A DNA stretch of 64,000 nt, taken from assembly GCA_002286855.1 (NCBI GenBank), contig NRSV01000006.1, positions 620,001 to 684,000 of the forward strand, written 5' to 3'. The stretch is from Bipolaris cookei (lineage: Eukaryota > Ascomycota > Dothideomycetes > Pleosporales > Pleosporaceae). Shown piece after piece: positions 23,433-35,624 of the stretch. A program made the translations under genes and the position numbers. The notes under the pieces were generated by a model, which saw only the letters and a program-made list of their open reading frames with translations, ran no database searches and had not been told where the DNA came from. How positions within the stretch are numbered: the stretch's first letter is position 1; each line of letters begins with the position of its first letter.

Positions 23433-24355
23433 ATGAACAGCCTAATGCGGCTCCAGCCTTTGCTTTTGTGTCGCACTCCTTTTCGACACAGTCACAGGTA
23501 TCTGGCAACTATGGCTACCACCAGCAAACTGCCTTCACCCCCACCCCCATCCTCTACGCTACCCCCAGGCTTCCTCGAGGGTCCAGCACCCAAGCTTACA
23601 AAGTCCAAGATCAACTTCAAAGAAGCCGGAATACAGGAATGTGAAAAGTCCTGGGCCGTCGTCCTAGACGGCGTCTTGGCCGAAGAAGAATGCGAAACCT
23701 TGATCAAAGGAGCCGAGGCAACAACCGACGGTAAATGGGAGCGAGCAATGGTGAATGTGGGTGGTGGCATGCAGGCCATGTATGAGGATACAAGGAAGTG
23801 CGGCCGCATCATCTGGGACAACAAGGAGATTATGGACAAACTTTGGGCGAGAATAGCACCGTCTGTGCCGGAAATCCACACTTTACAAAACTGGGTAGAA
23901 GTCACGGGAAATGGTCCCGCGCGGCGGGGAGAGACTTGGGTACTGACAAGATTGAATGAGCGGGCAAGATTTCTCAAGTATGTTGGTGGCGAGTACTTCA
24001 AACGTGGGTCTTGAACTGGGTAGATGTAATGCACCTACTGACTGGAGCAGCTCATTGTGATGGCTCATACGAGACACCTGATGGTACCGAGCGCTCATAC
24101 TTCACTCTGCATTTATACCTCAACGATGCTGTCGGCAAAGATGGCGAAACACAGCTGGAAGGCGGCGCCACAACTTTCTTCAGTGCAAACATGCAGAAGC
24201 GTATAGACGTTGTACCAAAAGTCGGTCGGGTCCTGCTATTCCAGCACCGTCTTATGATCCATAGTGGTGACGATGTGGTGCGCGGGACAAAATTCACACT
24301 ACGAACAGACATTATGTATAGAGTGAAAGACAGTCCTAGAGAGTCAGCAAGGTAG
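23433..24355 (+). CDS. 2-oxoglutarate/Fe(II) dioxygenase, prolyl 4-hydroxylase-like
   Basis: Two exons, 23433..24003 and 24051..24355, encode 291 residues; the 47-bp intron has GTGGGT, a CTGAC branch and GAGCAG. The product matches stand-alone P4H-alpha domains: AVVLDGVLAEEECETLIKGAE at the start, then the double-stranded beta-helix with HCD (His192, Asp194) after the splice site, YFTLHLYLN, GATTFF, VGRVLLFQH, the distal His261 in MIHSGDDV, and 2OG-binding Arg275 in FTLRTDIMY. All metal and co-substrate residues are therefore present. The reaction is oxidative hydroxylation of a substrate, possibly prolyl, with 2OG and O2. The N-terminal MNSLMRLQPLLLCRTPFRHS segment is basic and hydrophobic, like a mitochondrial leader; a start at the second Met (after YLAT) would remove it. 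The substrate is unknown. Confidence 0.9.
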
Positions 24356-26001
24356 AACATGTCACCCGAGGGTAGGGAATATGACGTAAAACGTTATTTT
24401 GTCCTAGCATATCATGAACCTTTTCATTAGCAGTATTCTTGAACTACATGATGCGTTGGAAGAATCAGACTTACATAGAAAAAATAAGGGTGAACGGCCT
24501 GCCTCGTCAGAGTAATCAGAATCGAATGATACTGTGCCCTTTTTCACCCAAAGGGCTACTCAAGGTCAAGTACGCTGCGTATTGTACTACAGTGTCGCCT
24601 CTTCCCTGCCGGGTCAAGACACACAATCTTCGCACCGACTCCCATAGGAACACCAGTTCTACGCGCTCTCCCGCCGAAGCAAGAAAAAAACGCGCTTTCT
24701 GGGCCCTGAGCTTTCTGATGCCGAGTGCAGACGTGAGTCACGCCAGACTCTTACGAGCAGTACAGCTCCCCTCTTTCGAGGGGGGCATGATAAAAAGTGA
24801 AGATTACTCCGAATTTCTCATTTGCACGTTGGGAAAACTCGGTAAAGAGCGTCTGAGTGTATGCAAAGAAACGCAGCTTTGGCAAGGCAGGCCGTTGCAG
24901 AGGAGAGAAATAATTTTGGCGGGGTTTTGTAGCTCGCTGCAGACGCGCTAGCGTCGTCTAAAATCCGCCAACGCCAATGCACGTGATGCTTCTCCACTTT
25001 TGCTTCTCAAGTCAATCTTCGTATGAGTGACGCTTGATGAGTATGAGAAGGTACAGCATCTCTTCGTACAGTTCTGCTTTGAACGAATCCAAGACTTCTA
25101 AAGTCCTCCGCCGCAAAGAATTGCACAGTCACTTCATAGAACCAATAGCTTGCCATTGACAGCTGTTTTATTCTCACTCACTGTCACATCTCAGAACAAA
25201 GACTCTCCCAACTTTTCGTGAATTTCTTATTATAACTCATATCGCGTACGTCGACGCAGTCACTACTATAACTCGCCGCTCGTAATGCAGACGTTTCAAA
25301 CATCTCCCCATCTCGCATCCTCCCCAATCTGATTCTCCAGCTAACAAGAAAACAAAAAGCCCCAATGCGCGATTTGAGCGGGCCACTGAATGTTGTGATC
25401 GTTCTAGGGATGAAAGTGCAGAAACGCACAAAGAATCAAAGCGCAAACACTTCTTTAGAGTGTATATATCAGGAATGCAAAGCAAATCCCACACGCAAAC
25501 GCCTTGCATATATATTTTTTGCAGTGGAATGAGAAAGACAAAGACAAGAGCCATGAAAATAAACGCCGATACTACCCTCCAAACTAGGGCGTGTATGCAA
25601 AAAGGTCCAATCTCGTGGCGTGGTTGATGAGCAGATTTTTGGTGCCGCTAGAGTCGCAGCTTGGGTAATAAGGGTTGTTGTTGTTGTACAAACTTGGTTC
25701 CGCGAGTAAAGCATTGTAATGAGGCGCATACGAGGTAAACCCATCAGTCGTCGAACAGAACGTGTTGAAAAGGACGTGAGCCTAGTTAAAGGAACGACCG
25801 CTTGCAGATATGAACTGCCGTACGAGACCAGTCGTGATGGGGTTGATAGGAGGTTAAGTCGAACCTTTGACCAAGAGAGCAGGCAGACACCAACGCAGTT
25901 TGCTCAACTTCAGTAAAGAGTTCGTCTAAATCATCCCAAGAAGAGAACAGGTTTCGATATAAAACAGTGAAGAAATAAGAAGCCTTACATCAACAAGCCG
26001 C
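24356..26001. other. 1.6 kb convergent spacer
   Basis: It separates the 3' ends of the dioxygenase gene and of RPB1. A frame of about 170 codons at 24439-24951 opens with TTG, has no domain and is not accepted. AT-rich stretches near 25400-25700 may hold 3' processing signals. Confidence 0.55.
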
Positions 26002-29000
26002 CTATTGCTTTGGAGATCTAGATCAAAGTCAGCATATACTACAACAAAGTCGTCTACAACTATGACCGTTGGTAACCTACGTGGGAGAGTACGCCGGACC
26101 CGGAGAAGTTGGGCTGTACCTCGGAGAGGTTGGGGAGAAGGCACCAGCAGGGCTAGTAGGTGAGTATCGGGGAGACGTCGGGCTGTACTGAGGGGATGTG
26201 GGAGAGGTGGGAGAGCGACGATCGCTGCCTGCTTGGTACTGTGGACTTGTAGGACTGTACTGGGGGGAAGTTGGGCTGTACTGTGGCGACGTCGGACTGT
26301 ACGCGGGTGAGGTAGCACCGCCCATAAATGTGGGGGATGTTGGGCTGTAGTTTGGCGACGTTGGTGAATATTGAGGCGACGTCGGGGAGTAGCCGGCTGG
26401 AGATGTAGGTGAGTACGAAGGCGACGTAGGCGAGCCATAGCGAGGCGAAGTCGGAGAGTAGTGAGGCGACGTAGGAGACGCCATGTACCCCGGAGATGTA
26501 GCGGCAAAACGAGGACTGGCGATTCCTGGAGAAGTAGGCGAGTAGCCAGGCGAGGTAGGAGAGAAGCCTGGCGACACGGGGCTAGTGAAGCCTGGAGACA
26601 TGCCGGTGAAGCCGGAGCCTGGACTTCTGCCTCCATCAAATGGACTGAGGCCACCACCATAGGTACCTCCGTAGTCTGTAAAGCCACTTACATCACCACT
26701 GCCACCTGCGGCAGCAATAGGCGAGAAGGATACCTGATCATAGGAGCCAATGCCAATACCGCCATCATACGTAGGTGAGTTGAGGTACGGTGTATCTGCA
26801 CCACCAACCACATAGTTGCCTGCAGCAGCGCCCATTGCCTTAGAGTTGTCCTCGACCATGGTGAGCAGCATAGCATTGTCCATGACGACATCAAACTCTC
26901 CGGTACCCATCGGCGCAAGCTGACCAAGCATAATGTTTTCGGAAACACCACGGCAGTCGTCAAGCTCACCAAAGCCCGCAGCCTCGAGAAGAATTTCAAC
27001 AGTCTCTTCGAAAGAACAACGCATCAGAGCACCAGTATCGTTTCGGTTAATACCGTGGCGAGTGATTGCCATGAGAAGACCGCGCTGGCACATGATGTCG
27101 ACAAGTAATGCCATGTGACGATGGTTGACATAAGAACCGTCAAAGGACAAGACCATACCCAACTCCTTGAGAAGACCAGCTCGGGCTGCTTCAATACCAA
27201 GTACCCCAAGAATTTCAATGAAAGAGTTGGAGTATGTTTTGGTTGCGTCCACACCCTCGATGGCCAGCACTTCAGCCAAGGCAGTACCGGTAGTGTCAAG
27301 AACCCATTCCTTGCACAGATCATTATTCTTTGAGTGCATGAGGGACCTGTCTTCCTTTTCGACAGTGACAGTGTGCTCTCGAATGAAAGCACGCTCAACA
27401 CCACGAACACCACGAAGAGTGACGTCATCAAGAAGATGTTTTTCAAGCTTGCGCATCCATCGCTCGTCCCGCTCATCCTCATCCTCGTCGTCCTTTTGAA
27501 GATTCTGGTCCCAGATGAAACGGACACGCATGACCTGCTCATCCGCATTCTCGTCACTAAAGATGACTGCAAGATTGGGCTTGAACTCTTCCTTGATCTT
27601 GCCGGCAACTTCACCAATAGTGATACTCTTATCCAACAGCTTCTTGCGATCGAGGATGATACGGAGCAACCATTTAGACTGAGACTCGATGACCTCGTCT
27701 TCTTCAGGTAAGATGAAGTAGGACTCGACCATGTCCTGATCGTCTTCGACAAGCGTAGATTGAATGTCAGGATCATAGTAAAGCTCAACGGCTTGCGTCA
27801 GTGAACGTAGGGTTGTAAGCTCGATAGTGCTTCGCAGCAGCTTCGCCTGCTGTTGACTTCCCTTGGAGTCGGCTTGACGGACAAGCATAGAAGGAGTTTT
27901 GATGTTTGCAGCAATGTTCAAAATTTCCTTGAGACGTGGCACACCGAGTGTAACGTTCTTGGAAGACACACCAGCAAAATGGAAAGTGTTGAGCGTCATC
28001 TGCGTGGCGGGTTCACCAATGGACTGGGCTGCAAGGACACCGACCATTTCACCAGGCGCGACAGCAGCCTTGAGGAAACGATCCTCCAATTCTCCTAGCA
28101 CGTAGCTCAGCGCCTCCTTGTTGAGACGATGTTCAACCGCAAGCTTCTTGAAAGCAAGACGTGCCCGCAGGTGAGCCTTGAAAAGGTAGGTGGCGCTGTC
28201 CTGAGCCTCTCTGGAAAGTTCGTCGGTACCACGAATGACAACTAGGCGATCAAGAGTCTCGCGGACCTGCTTAATGGTCTCGATTGGATGGAGATTGCTG
28301 GCAGCCTTCTCTGGGTTGATGCCGAACCTCGCTTGAGCAGAGCGAATCATGCGTGCAATGTTGAGCGGCAGCTGGAAAGTTTCAAGATCATCTTCGCTGG
28401 CGTTTGCACGAAGATATTCACGGTCGCTCTTGATAGCCTCGAACTCTTCGTCAAGAGCGCGCTGCACGTCGACGTCACCTTGGAACAAGGGAGAACTCTC
28501 GAGCTTCCACACAGGAATCTCTGGCTGGTCAGTAGTCAGGACATCGAGCTTGTATGCAGCTTCGAAGGCAGGCTCCGAGGACATGATAATATCCATCGAC
28601 TGCTTCTCGATATGAGCACCGTCAAGACCGTCTTCACCGTAGATGAACTCCACAATGTCTCCCATCGAGTTACGGACAGTTCCATCGTACTTGACCATTA
28701 CGTCTTCGAGTGCCTTGACCAAACGACGTTGAATATAACCTGTCTCGGCCGTCTTGACTGCCGTGTCGATCAAACCTTCACGACCAGCCATGGCGTGAAA
28801 GAAGAACTCGGAAGGCGTAAGACCACGAAGGTAAGAGTTCTCGACGAAACCACGAGACTCGGGTGAGTAGTCGTCCTTTGAAAAATGTGGCAACGTCCTG
28901 TACTTGAAACCATACGGAATACGCTGACCCTCCACAGCTTGCTGACCGACGAGGGCAACCATTTGAGAGATGTTAACGGTAGAACCCTTTGAACCAGAGA

Positions 29001-31345
29001 CAACAGTCTGGACAACGTTGTTGAAATCCTTCAAACTATTTTGGGCGGCAGTACCACCACCTTCACGACCTTCGTTCAGGAACTTCTGAACCTTGGACTC
29101 GAAAGTACCACGGATAGTCATACCAGGCAAAGGCTCAAGCTGATCCTTTGTTGCCGTCGCAATGATGTCCTCAACCTTGACCTTGGACTTTGAAATCTCG
29201 GACGCAATCTTTTCAGAAGTGCCGGGATCCGGAATGGTGTCACCCACACCGAAACTGAAGCCGTAGTGGAGAAGCCACCAATTGCAGATTCGCTGACAGG
29301 AGTTGAAGAATTTGACAGCTGCGTCAGAGCCGAGTTCGTTGAACACAATGTGAATGACACCGCCAGCCGAAGCACCGACAATCTTCTTGGTGACTTGACC
29401 ATAGATGAGCTGGCCACCCTTGATCATCAGACTCTTGTCTTTGATGTCGTTGTCCTTGCTCGGCGTAGAGTCGTCTTCCTTCTTCTCGATGTTGACCTCA
29501 CGAGGGAAAGCCATGCTGACAATCTGCTTACCGGTCCAGAGAGGCCGGGGCTTGAGAATGGCTGGCTCAGGCAGGATACCGTCCCAATCAGGGACCCACA
29601 TCATGATGGGCATGACTTGTTCGATAGGAATGAAATTGTCACGACGAGTCATCTTGTAAACACCAAGAAGCGTGTCCTGCACGATACCCATCAAGGGCTG
29701 ATTCTTCTGGGGCGATACAATCTGCTTTGGCACCATGCACAGGTTCTGAATTTCAGCACGAGTTTCATCGCTTTGAGGAACGTGAAGATTCATCTCGTCA
29801 CCATCGAAATCGGCGTTGTAAGGAGATGTGACGGACAGGTTGAGACGGAAGGTGGAGTAAGGCATGACTTTCACACGATGACCCATCATGGATTCCTTGT
29901 GCAGAGAGGGTTGACGGTTGAAGATGATGACATCGTCATCGTCAATGTGACGCTCGACCTTCCATCCGTATTGCAGCCGCAAGTCGTCGAGATTCTTATT
30001 GTGCTTGAGGTCGAGACGAACGCCGTCGGCCTTAATAACGTAGTTGGCACCAGGATGCTGATTTGGACCGTTGCGTACCAGGTTGGTCAATTTGCTAATG
30101 TTGAACTTGGTCACAACTTCGGGGTAGGTGAGGGTTCGTGCGATAGAACGAGGAACACCGACTTGGTCCAACGACAGGTTAGGGTCACCAGTGATGACTG
30201 TACGTGCGGAGAAGTCGACACGCTTTCCCATCAAGTTGCCACGAAGACGGCCCTCCTTTCCCTTTAATCGCCCACGGATCGTCTTCAGAGGACGGCCGGA
30301 TTTTTGCATAGCCTGCGGAACACCGTTGGCATCGTTATCCATGTATGTTGCAACATGGTATTGCACAAGAGCTTCAAACTCAGCAGTGACGTGCTGTGGC
30401 GAGCCTTCTTGCTGACACTCGGCTACACGCTGGTTGGCGCGGATAATGTCTCCCAATTTGTATGTCAAGTCGTCCTCTCCACGCATACCTTGACCAGTAC
30501 CATCAACAGAGATACTGGGTCTGACTGGAGGAGGCGGTACAGGAAGGACATCAAGAATCATCCATTCGGGACGGGCGTAGTCGGCATTCAGACCGAGCAG
30601 GGCAAGCGTGTTGTCAGACAGGAGCTTGAAGATCGTCTGCGCCTGCTTGGGGGTGATGACTTCCTTACGGTCGCCCTGACCGTCGTCGTCATCCTTCTTG
30701 CTCTGCTTCCAGGTTCCCGTGAGCTTGAGACCCTCCTTGCGGATGGTATCGGGCTGCCTGCTGCCACAGCCGCCATGGGGAATCTTGGGGATCTTGTTTT
30801 CCTTGCCACTCTCTTCGACATCCTGAACACACACGTTCTTAGTCCGCGACATGCGCCAGATCTTGTCGAAGCGCTTCTTCGCATCCTTGGTTCTGGCGGC
30901 TGCCTGCCAGTCGGGATGGTTCTGGTGTTGCAGTTAGCAAAAATTGTCCAAGCGCCTGAAGTCTCTGTCTTCGCCTAGGAAGACTTACGAAGTCAGCCTT
31001 GATCATGCCACAAGTGTGGCAGACGGTCTCGAGGAGCTTCTTGATCTTGACGACAAATCCGACGTGAAAAACAGGCGTATGCAACTCAATGTGGCCAAAG
31101 TGACCGGGGCAGACCTGGATGTCCTCTTTGCAGGTGGCGCACGAGTACATGCGGTCAATGGTGCCAAGCTTGGGGTCGTTGAGACCTTGCTCGCGCGGCT
31201 TCTGCTTCTGCTCGTCCATGGTTTCTGGGTAGATGATATGGACAACGCTCATAGCTTTGATCTCCTCGGGGGAGAGCAGACCGAACTGAATCTCCTTGAT
31301 CGTCCGGAGCGGACATTTTGACTGGAGTGGCGCGCCCGGAGGCAT
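26002..31345 (-). CDS. RPB1: DNA-directed RNA polymerase II largest subunit Rpb1
   Basis: Three exons, 31345..30989, 30921..26081 and 26017..26002, encode 1737 residues, the normal size. Intron 1 (68 bp) has GTAAGT, GCTAAC and CACCAG. Intron 2 (63 bp) has GTAGGT, TGCTGAC and ATCTAG, and leads to a last exon of 16 nt giving SPKQ and stop. Rpb1 forms the active centre of Pol II in the nucleus. Seen are the N-terminal zinc ligands (CPLRTIKEIQFGLLSPEEI; YSCATCKEDIQVCPGHFGHIEL), the clamp and switch region (GKRVDFSARTVITGDPNLS), the catalytic aspartates in YNADFDGDEMNLHVPQ, the bridge helix (SEFFFHAMAGREGLIDTAVK), the trigger loop region (GEPATQMTLNTFHFAGV) and the C-terminal repeat domain. The CTD has about 13 exact YSPTSP units among divergent ones such as FSPTSP and YGSPTSPS. 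It is divergent from the Swd1 gene. Confidence 0.97.
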
Positions 31346-31999
31346 GTTGACGGTTTCGAAGGAGTGAAATGGGGGATGAAATTGGTAGGGACCGTGCTAT
31401 CGGTCGACGCTCGCGGTGGCCACGGCGGCCGTTGCCTCGGCGGATTAAATAGTAAATGGGATTGTCGTTGTGACTGCGTCGACTGGCCTCGTCGCCCGGA
31501 TGTATTAGATGCGCGCCGCGCGCAAAGGGCAGTGTTGTCGAAGTAAGGCAGCCGCGGTAAAAGGGCTGTACGGGGGTCGGGGGCTCGCCGAATCGCGCGT
31601 CGAGACGAGAGGCGTGCGCGCGTATTAAAAGCGCTCCGAAGAGCACTACCGGGTTCGACGAGGTGGAAGACGCGCTCTGGGAATGCAGAACGGCCGTTGG
31701 TGATGGCGGGGGTGGGTGGTGGTGAGGGAGTCGTGCTGGGAGAGAGAGGCCATGATCAAAGCCAGAAGGCGACAAAGAGGCTTGGCGTAGCCGGCACTAG
31801 TGCTGATGCGGAGCCTCATACCCACTTCACCCATGGAGCGCGTAGCCAACGCGGCCGCTCGTTCTGTCGCTGGGACGCGCATTTTACTACATACGTACAT
31901 ACAGTGCTCTGCGCCCATGGACACCAGCTCTTGCATCGGCGAAGATGCTGCGCACTGAATACCGCTTCCTATACGCCACACTGTCTGCAGTGCATCACC
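31346..31999. promoter_or_regulatory. Shared 654-bp divergent promoter of RPB1 and the Swd1 gene
   Basis: The two ATG codons lie 654 bp apart in opposite directions with no other gene between them. The half near RPB1 is GC-rich with CGCG motifs (31500-31640). CCATGG and palindromic TACGTACAT-type words lie near 31830-31925. Co-regulation is possible but not shown. Confidence 0.55.
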
Positions 32000-33663
32000 A
32001 TGAATCTGTCGCTGGTTGATCCCTTTGTCCTCGCGCAGGACTGTCCCGATGTCATCACCGGCCGCCTACGTGAGTCTCGATACCCTCGCCCGCCAGACCA
32101 TGGCTCCGTGGTGCAAACTACTCACAACACGCAGGCAGCGGCCATTCTACATCTATTCGCTTTAGTCATCGCGGCGACCTGCTTGCATCCGGACGAGTAT
32201 GTGAACGTTTCATGTCTGCACAATCTGCCTCGCTGATTTGGCTCTAGCACGATGGCATAGTAGTCATATTCGACATCGAGACAAATGGCGTCGCGCGCAA
32301 GCTTCGAGGTCACACGCGCCAAGTGCAGTCACTGAGCTGGTCAACGAATGACCGCTACCTTCTCAGCGCCGGCCAGGACTGGAAGTGCGTACTATGGGAC
32401 TTGAAAGATGGCTCGCGGGTGCGCACTGTCCGCTTCGAGTCGGCCATATTCATTGCAGAATTGCATCCCGAGAACCAGTATGTGCGTATGCATGAATTGA
32501 AATGGGCTTCGACTGACAATGCCTAGCATGCTCTTTGTGGCTGCGCTCTTTGAAGACCAGCCCGTCATTGTGGACATGTCTGAAGAAACTCCCGTCAAAC
32601 ATTTGTTATCGTCTGCGCCCCACCGAACCGACATTGAGCGCGAGAATGCTACAGAAAAACAAACCGCACAGGATGCCAAACAGACCACAACAATGACCCT
32701 CTTCACACCCACTGGCGAGCATATTATAGCAGGCACAAACAAAGGGTGGCTCAACATTATCGATACTAAGACGCACCAAGTGCGCTATTCGTTCCGAGCC
32801 ACCAACAACATTATTGTATATATCCGCTTGACACCATCAGGCAGGGACGTCGTGCTCAACTCGAGTGATCGCATTGTCCGGACTCTCCATCTGCCCGACC
32901 TCAGCGACCCCAAATTGGACTTTGACACGCTGCAGTTGGAAGTTGAACACAAGTTTCAGGATCTGGTGCAAAGGCTATCATGGAACCATGTTTCCTTCAG
33001 CCCAACGGGCGAATATGTTACTGCCTCTACCTGGATGAACCACCACATTTACGTTTGGGAACGCGGACAGGGCAGTTTGGTTAAGATTCTTGAAGGCACC
33101 AAGGAGGAGCTGTCTGTTGTTGAGGTTTGTTCTTGTATATGATAGTAAACTTCGGACGCTAATTTTGGCAGTGGCATCCATTTCGGCCCTTTGTCGCTGC
33201 TGTCGGGGTAGACTCTGGCCGGGTGTGGCTTTGGTCCATCTTGCAGCCCCAGCGCTGGTCTGCGCTTGCACCAGACTTTCTCGAAGTAGAAGAGAATGTC
33301 GAATACATTGAGCGCGAAGACGAGTTCGACATCCAGCCGCTCGAAGAGTTACATAAGCGGCGTCTCAATCAAGAAGACGAAGAGGTAGATGTCCTCACTG
33401 TGGATCCCGTCAAGGCTGGGGGAAATGAATTTGGGCCTGGAGTTGGCGAGGCTGAATTCAGCATGCCTATCCTGCTGGACATTGAGGCTAGCGATAGTGA
33501 AGATGAAGTGGTGGCAGTTGGTGCTGGTCAGTTCAGACGGCGCACGCCTGGGGCTGCGAGAGAGTGGATGAATGAAGACGAGGTGGCAGTCAGCGGCGAT
33601 GAAGTACGAAGGACTAACGGGAATGTAGTGCAAAACGGGACAAAGCGACGACGCGCTGGTTGA
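32000..33663 (+). CDS. SWD1: WD40 protein Swd1, COMPASS subunit (RbBP5 type)
   Basis: Five exons, 32000..32069, 32135..32196, 32248..32477, 32527..33124 and 33172..33663, encode 483 residues; all phases fit. Swd1 is a core subunit of the COMPASS (Set1) histone H3 lysine 4 methyltransferase. The N-terminus MNLSLVDPFVLAQDCPD is characteristic of Swd1/RbBP5. WD repeats follow: SGHSTSIRFSHRGDLLASGRHDGIVVIFD, then GHTRQVQSLSWSTNDRYLLSAGQDWKCVLWDL, TGEHIIAGTNKGWLNIID, and LSWNHVSFSPTGEYVTASTWMNHHIYVWE, WHPFRPFVAAVGVDSGRVWLWSI. The end is an acidic tail with EENVEYIEREDEFDI, the segment that in this family contacts partner subunits, then a disordered acidic C-terminus. The first two exons are short. 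COMPASS is recruited through the Pol II CTD, and the gene sits head-to-head with RPB1. Confidence 0.94.
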
Positions 33664-35624
33664 TAGGAACGAGAGTAGTTTCCTGAAACATTGAAACAAA
33701 AAAGGACGAGCAGACCAGGATTTGCGAGAAAAAGACGAGGGTTGAATTTTGCCAATGCAGCAATCCCTTATTCCATAGATGATATTTATTAGCACATGGG
33801 CCGGACAGGAAGAATGTAGTGGGCATAATATCCAGAGATGGATGATGGATTACATCCAATCTTGTTGGCGCTTTCCATCTTTTCAGCATTGTCCTTGGTC
33901 ACTGTGGAGTTTATACTTGTCTGCTCGTATGACGTGAAGTAGGATTTGCATACCCCCGATGCATGCACATGGAGCTGGGTGGGTTGGCTGTCTCATGATG
34001 GGTATGGGAGGCGAGGGGCTCTGCATAAAAAAGTAGGATGCTCGTCTGTGTAGATATGGAGGTTGGCAGTGGTTGTGCCTTGTGCCTGGTGCTTGGTGAC
34101 CCAAGGTCGCGCCTGCCCTACAGCGTGGGTGCTTTGTGACAACAGCAGCGTGGTGACGACTCAAAAGTTTTGCGTTACTCACTGTGACCCGCTTCATCAT
34201 CTGTTGCCCGGACGGAGGGTACTAAAATATTTGCAGCGCTATCCTCGTAACGACCGTCCCACGGACCGGCTGCCCAAGGCTGGCAACAGCATCTATAATG
34301 ATCAACGAGCTACTCAGCATACAGGGGTAACAGCGGTGCAGTCACTAGTTTCCGAAGCTTTGTCGGTGTCCGCTCGTGGCGGTAGTCAACGTCATCATGG
34401 AGACTTGGGACATGCAGAAGGGGGCGTCGCCTCAGCCGGGCAAGCCGTGGTGGTCAGGAAATTACGCGCTGCTTCCATGAACGGCGTGGGCAGGGAGCTC
34501 CTCAACACCAACTTGATAGGCGGTCGGCCTTGTGAAGACTTGGACAAGTGTATGTCGAGGGCATGTACAGGCCCGGTCAGGTTGCATCACTCGGCAGCAG
34601 TAGCAGGCTTGGTGCAGGAAAAAAGAAGGTGTGGTCAGGATGGGGTGGATAGGCCGAGGAGGCAGCGGTAGTGGGCGAGGTGCTGACGCTCGTCCGCGAC
34701 AATGGTCGAAGAGCGTGGCGGAGTGGTCAGTTGTCGCACGAACATCAAGACAGGGTGCACAGCGAAGGCGAAACGCGACGGGCAACAAAGCGTACAGTGC
34801 AATGCGGGGTGGAACGGCGCAGAGCAGATGGAGGATGCAGATGCAGCAACAGGGCAGACTAGGCCAAACAATTGCGAGATGCAAAAGTGACTGTTGAGTG
34901 TGTGGGATGGAGCAAAGGTTGTGCTGGTGCCGCATATGCGAGGATGCGCGATGGCTCCCTACCGCCCGCCGCTCAGGAACTGGAACGCGCAATTTAGCTC
35001 GCCATGGCACAAGGCAAGGCCACACGGACCAAGGTCAGCAGGCAGGGCAGACAGCAGCATCAACGGTAGCATGAACAACAGCAGCAACAGCAGCAAGATT
35101 AGCGGCAATATGTTCGAGATGCATCTGGAGCGACAATGAGAGCGGCGCTGGATATATCAACCTGTCGGATGGGGACTAGCGCGGTTGGTCGTCGGGGCCA
35201 AGGGGGCCGTGTCCTCACCTCTTGCTAGAGCGCCGACAGAGACAGAACGTTTTAGCGATTCCGCCCAATATGATCTGGCAAGCCGACCACCCCAGCTGGG
35301 CCGAAGCCCTTTCTTTGCCTGAGCGGCAACCCTCGTCGCGCACCCTCCCTCTCCACCATCCTCCACTCCATCTCGTGCCACCCTCTTTGCACCAGCCCAC
35401 CTCATCTGCTTCACGACTCCCACGCACACGCTCAACCGCTGCACGCACGCACTTGCCCGCCTAGCCACCAGGACGCTCCTCTGCACCAGCACGCTGACAC
35501 GCGGAGCCGCCCTCATCTCCACTCACCGCTGCAGCAGACTACTACACCAACACCTGCCTGCCTGCCTGCGTCTGCCCAATCCCATCTCAATTCATCATCA
35601 CCGCCGCGTCGCCTGCACGCGAAC
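33664..35624. other. 2 kb gene-poor spacer
   Basis: It lies between the 3' end of the Swd1 gene and the start of the Ies4 gene. No frame shows a domain. It includes a CAG-type imperfect repeat (35050-35105), and the part 35330-35600 is strongly C/T-rich, as expected for the leader of the Ies4 gene. Confidence 0.55.
35050..35105. repeat. Imperfect CAG/CAA trinucleotide repeat
   Basis: CAGCAG and CAACAG units alternate with single-base changes across about 55 bp of non-coding sequence. Confidence 0.65.

Noticed and set aside
24439..24951. 170-codon rightward frame after the dioxygenase gene
   Set aside because: Starts with TTG, has no domain, and its composition is not like the neighbouring genes.
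29266..30267. 333-codon frame antisense to RPB1
   Set aside because: It mirrors the conserved Rpb1 reading frame and has no domain of its own; long antisense frames are common opposite codon-biased genes.
34063..34671. 202-codon frame in the spacer before Ies4
   Set aside because: No domain, mixed random composition, and no promoter or splice evidence.
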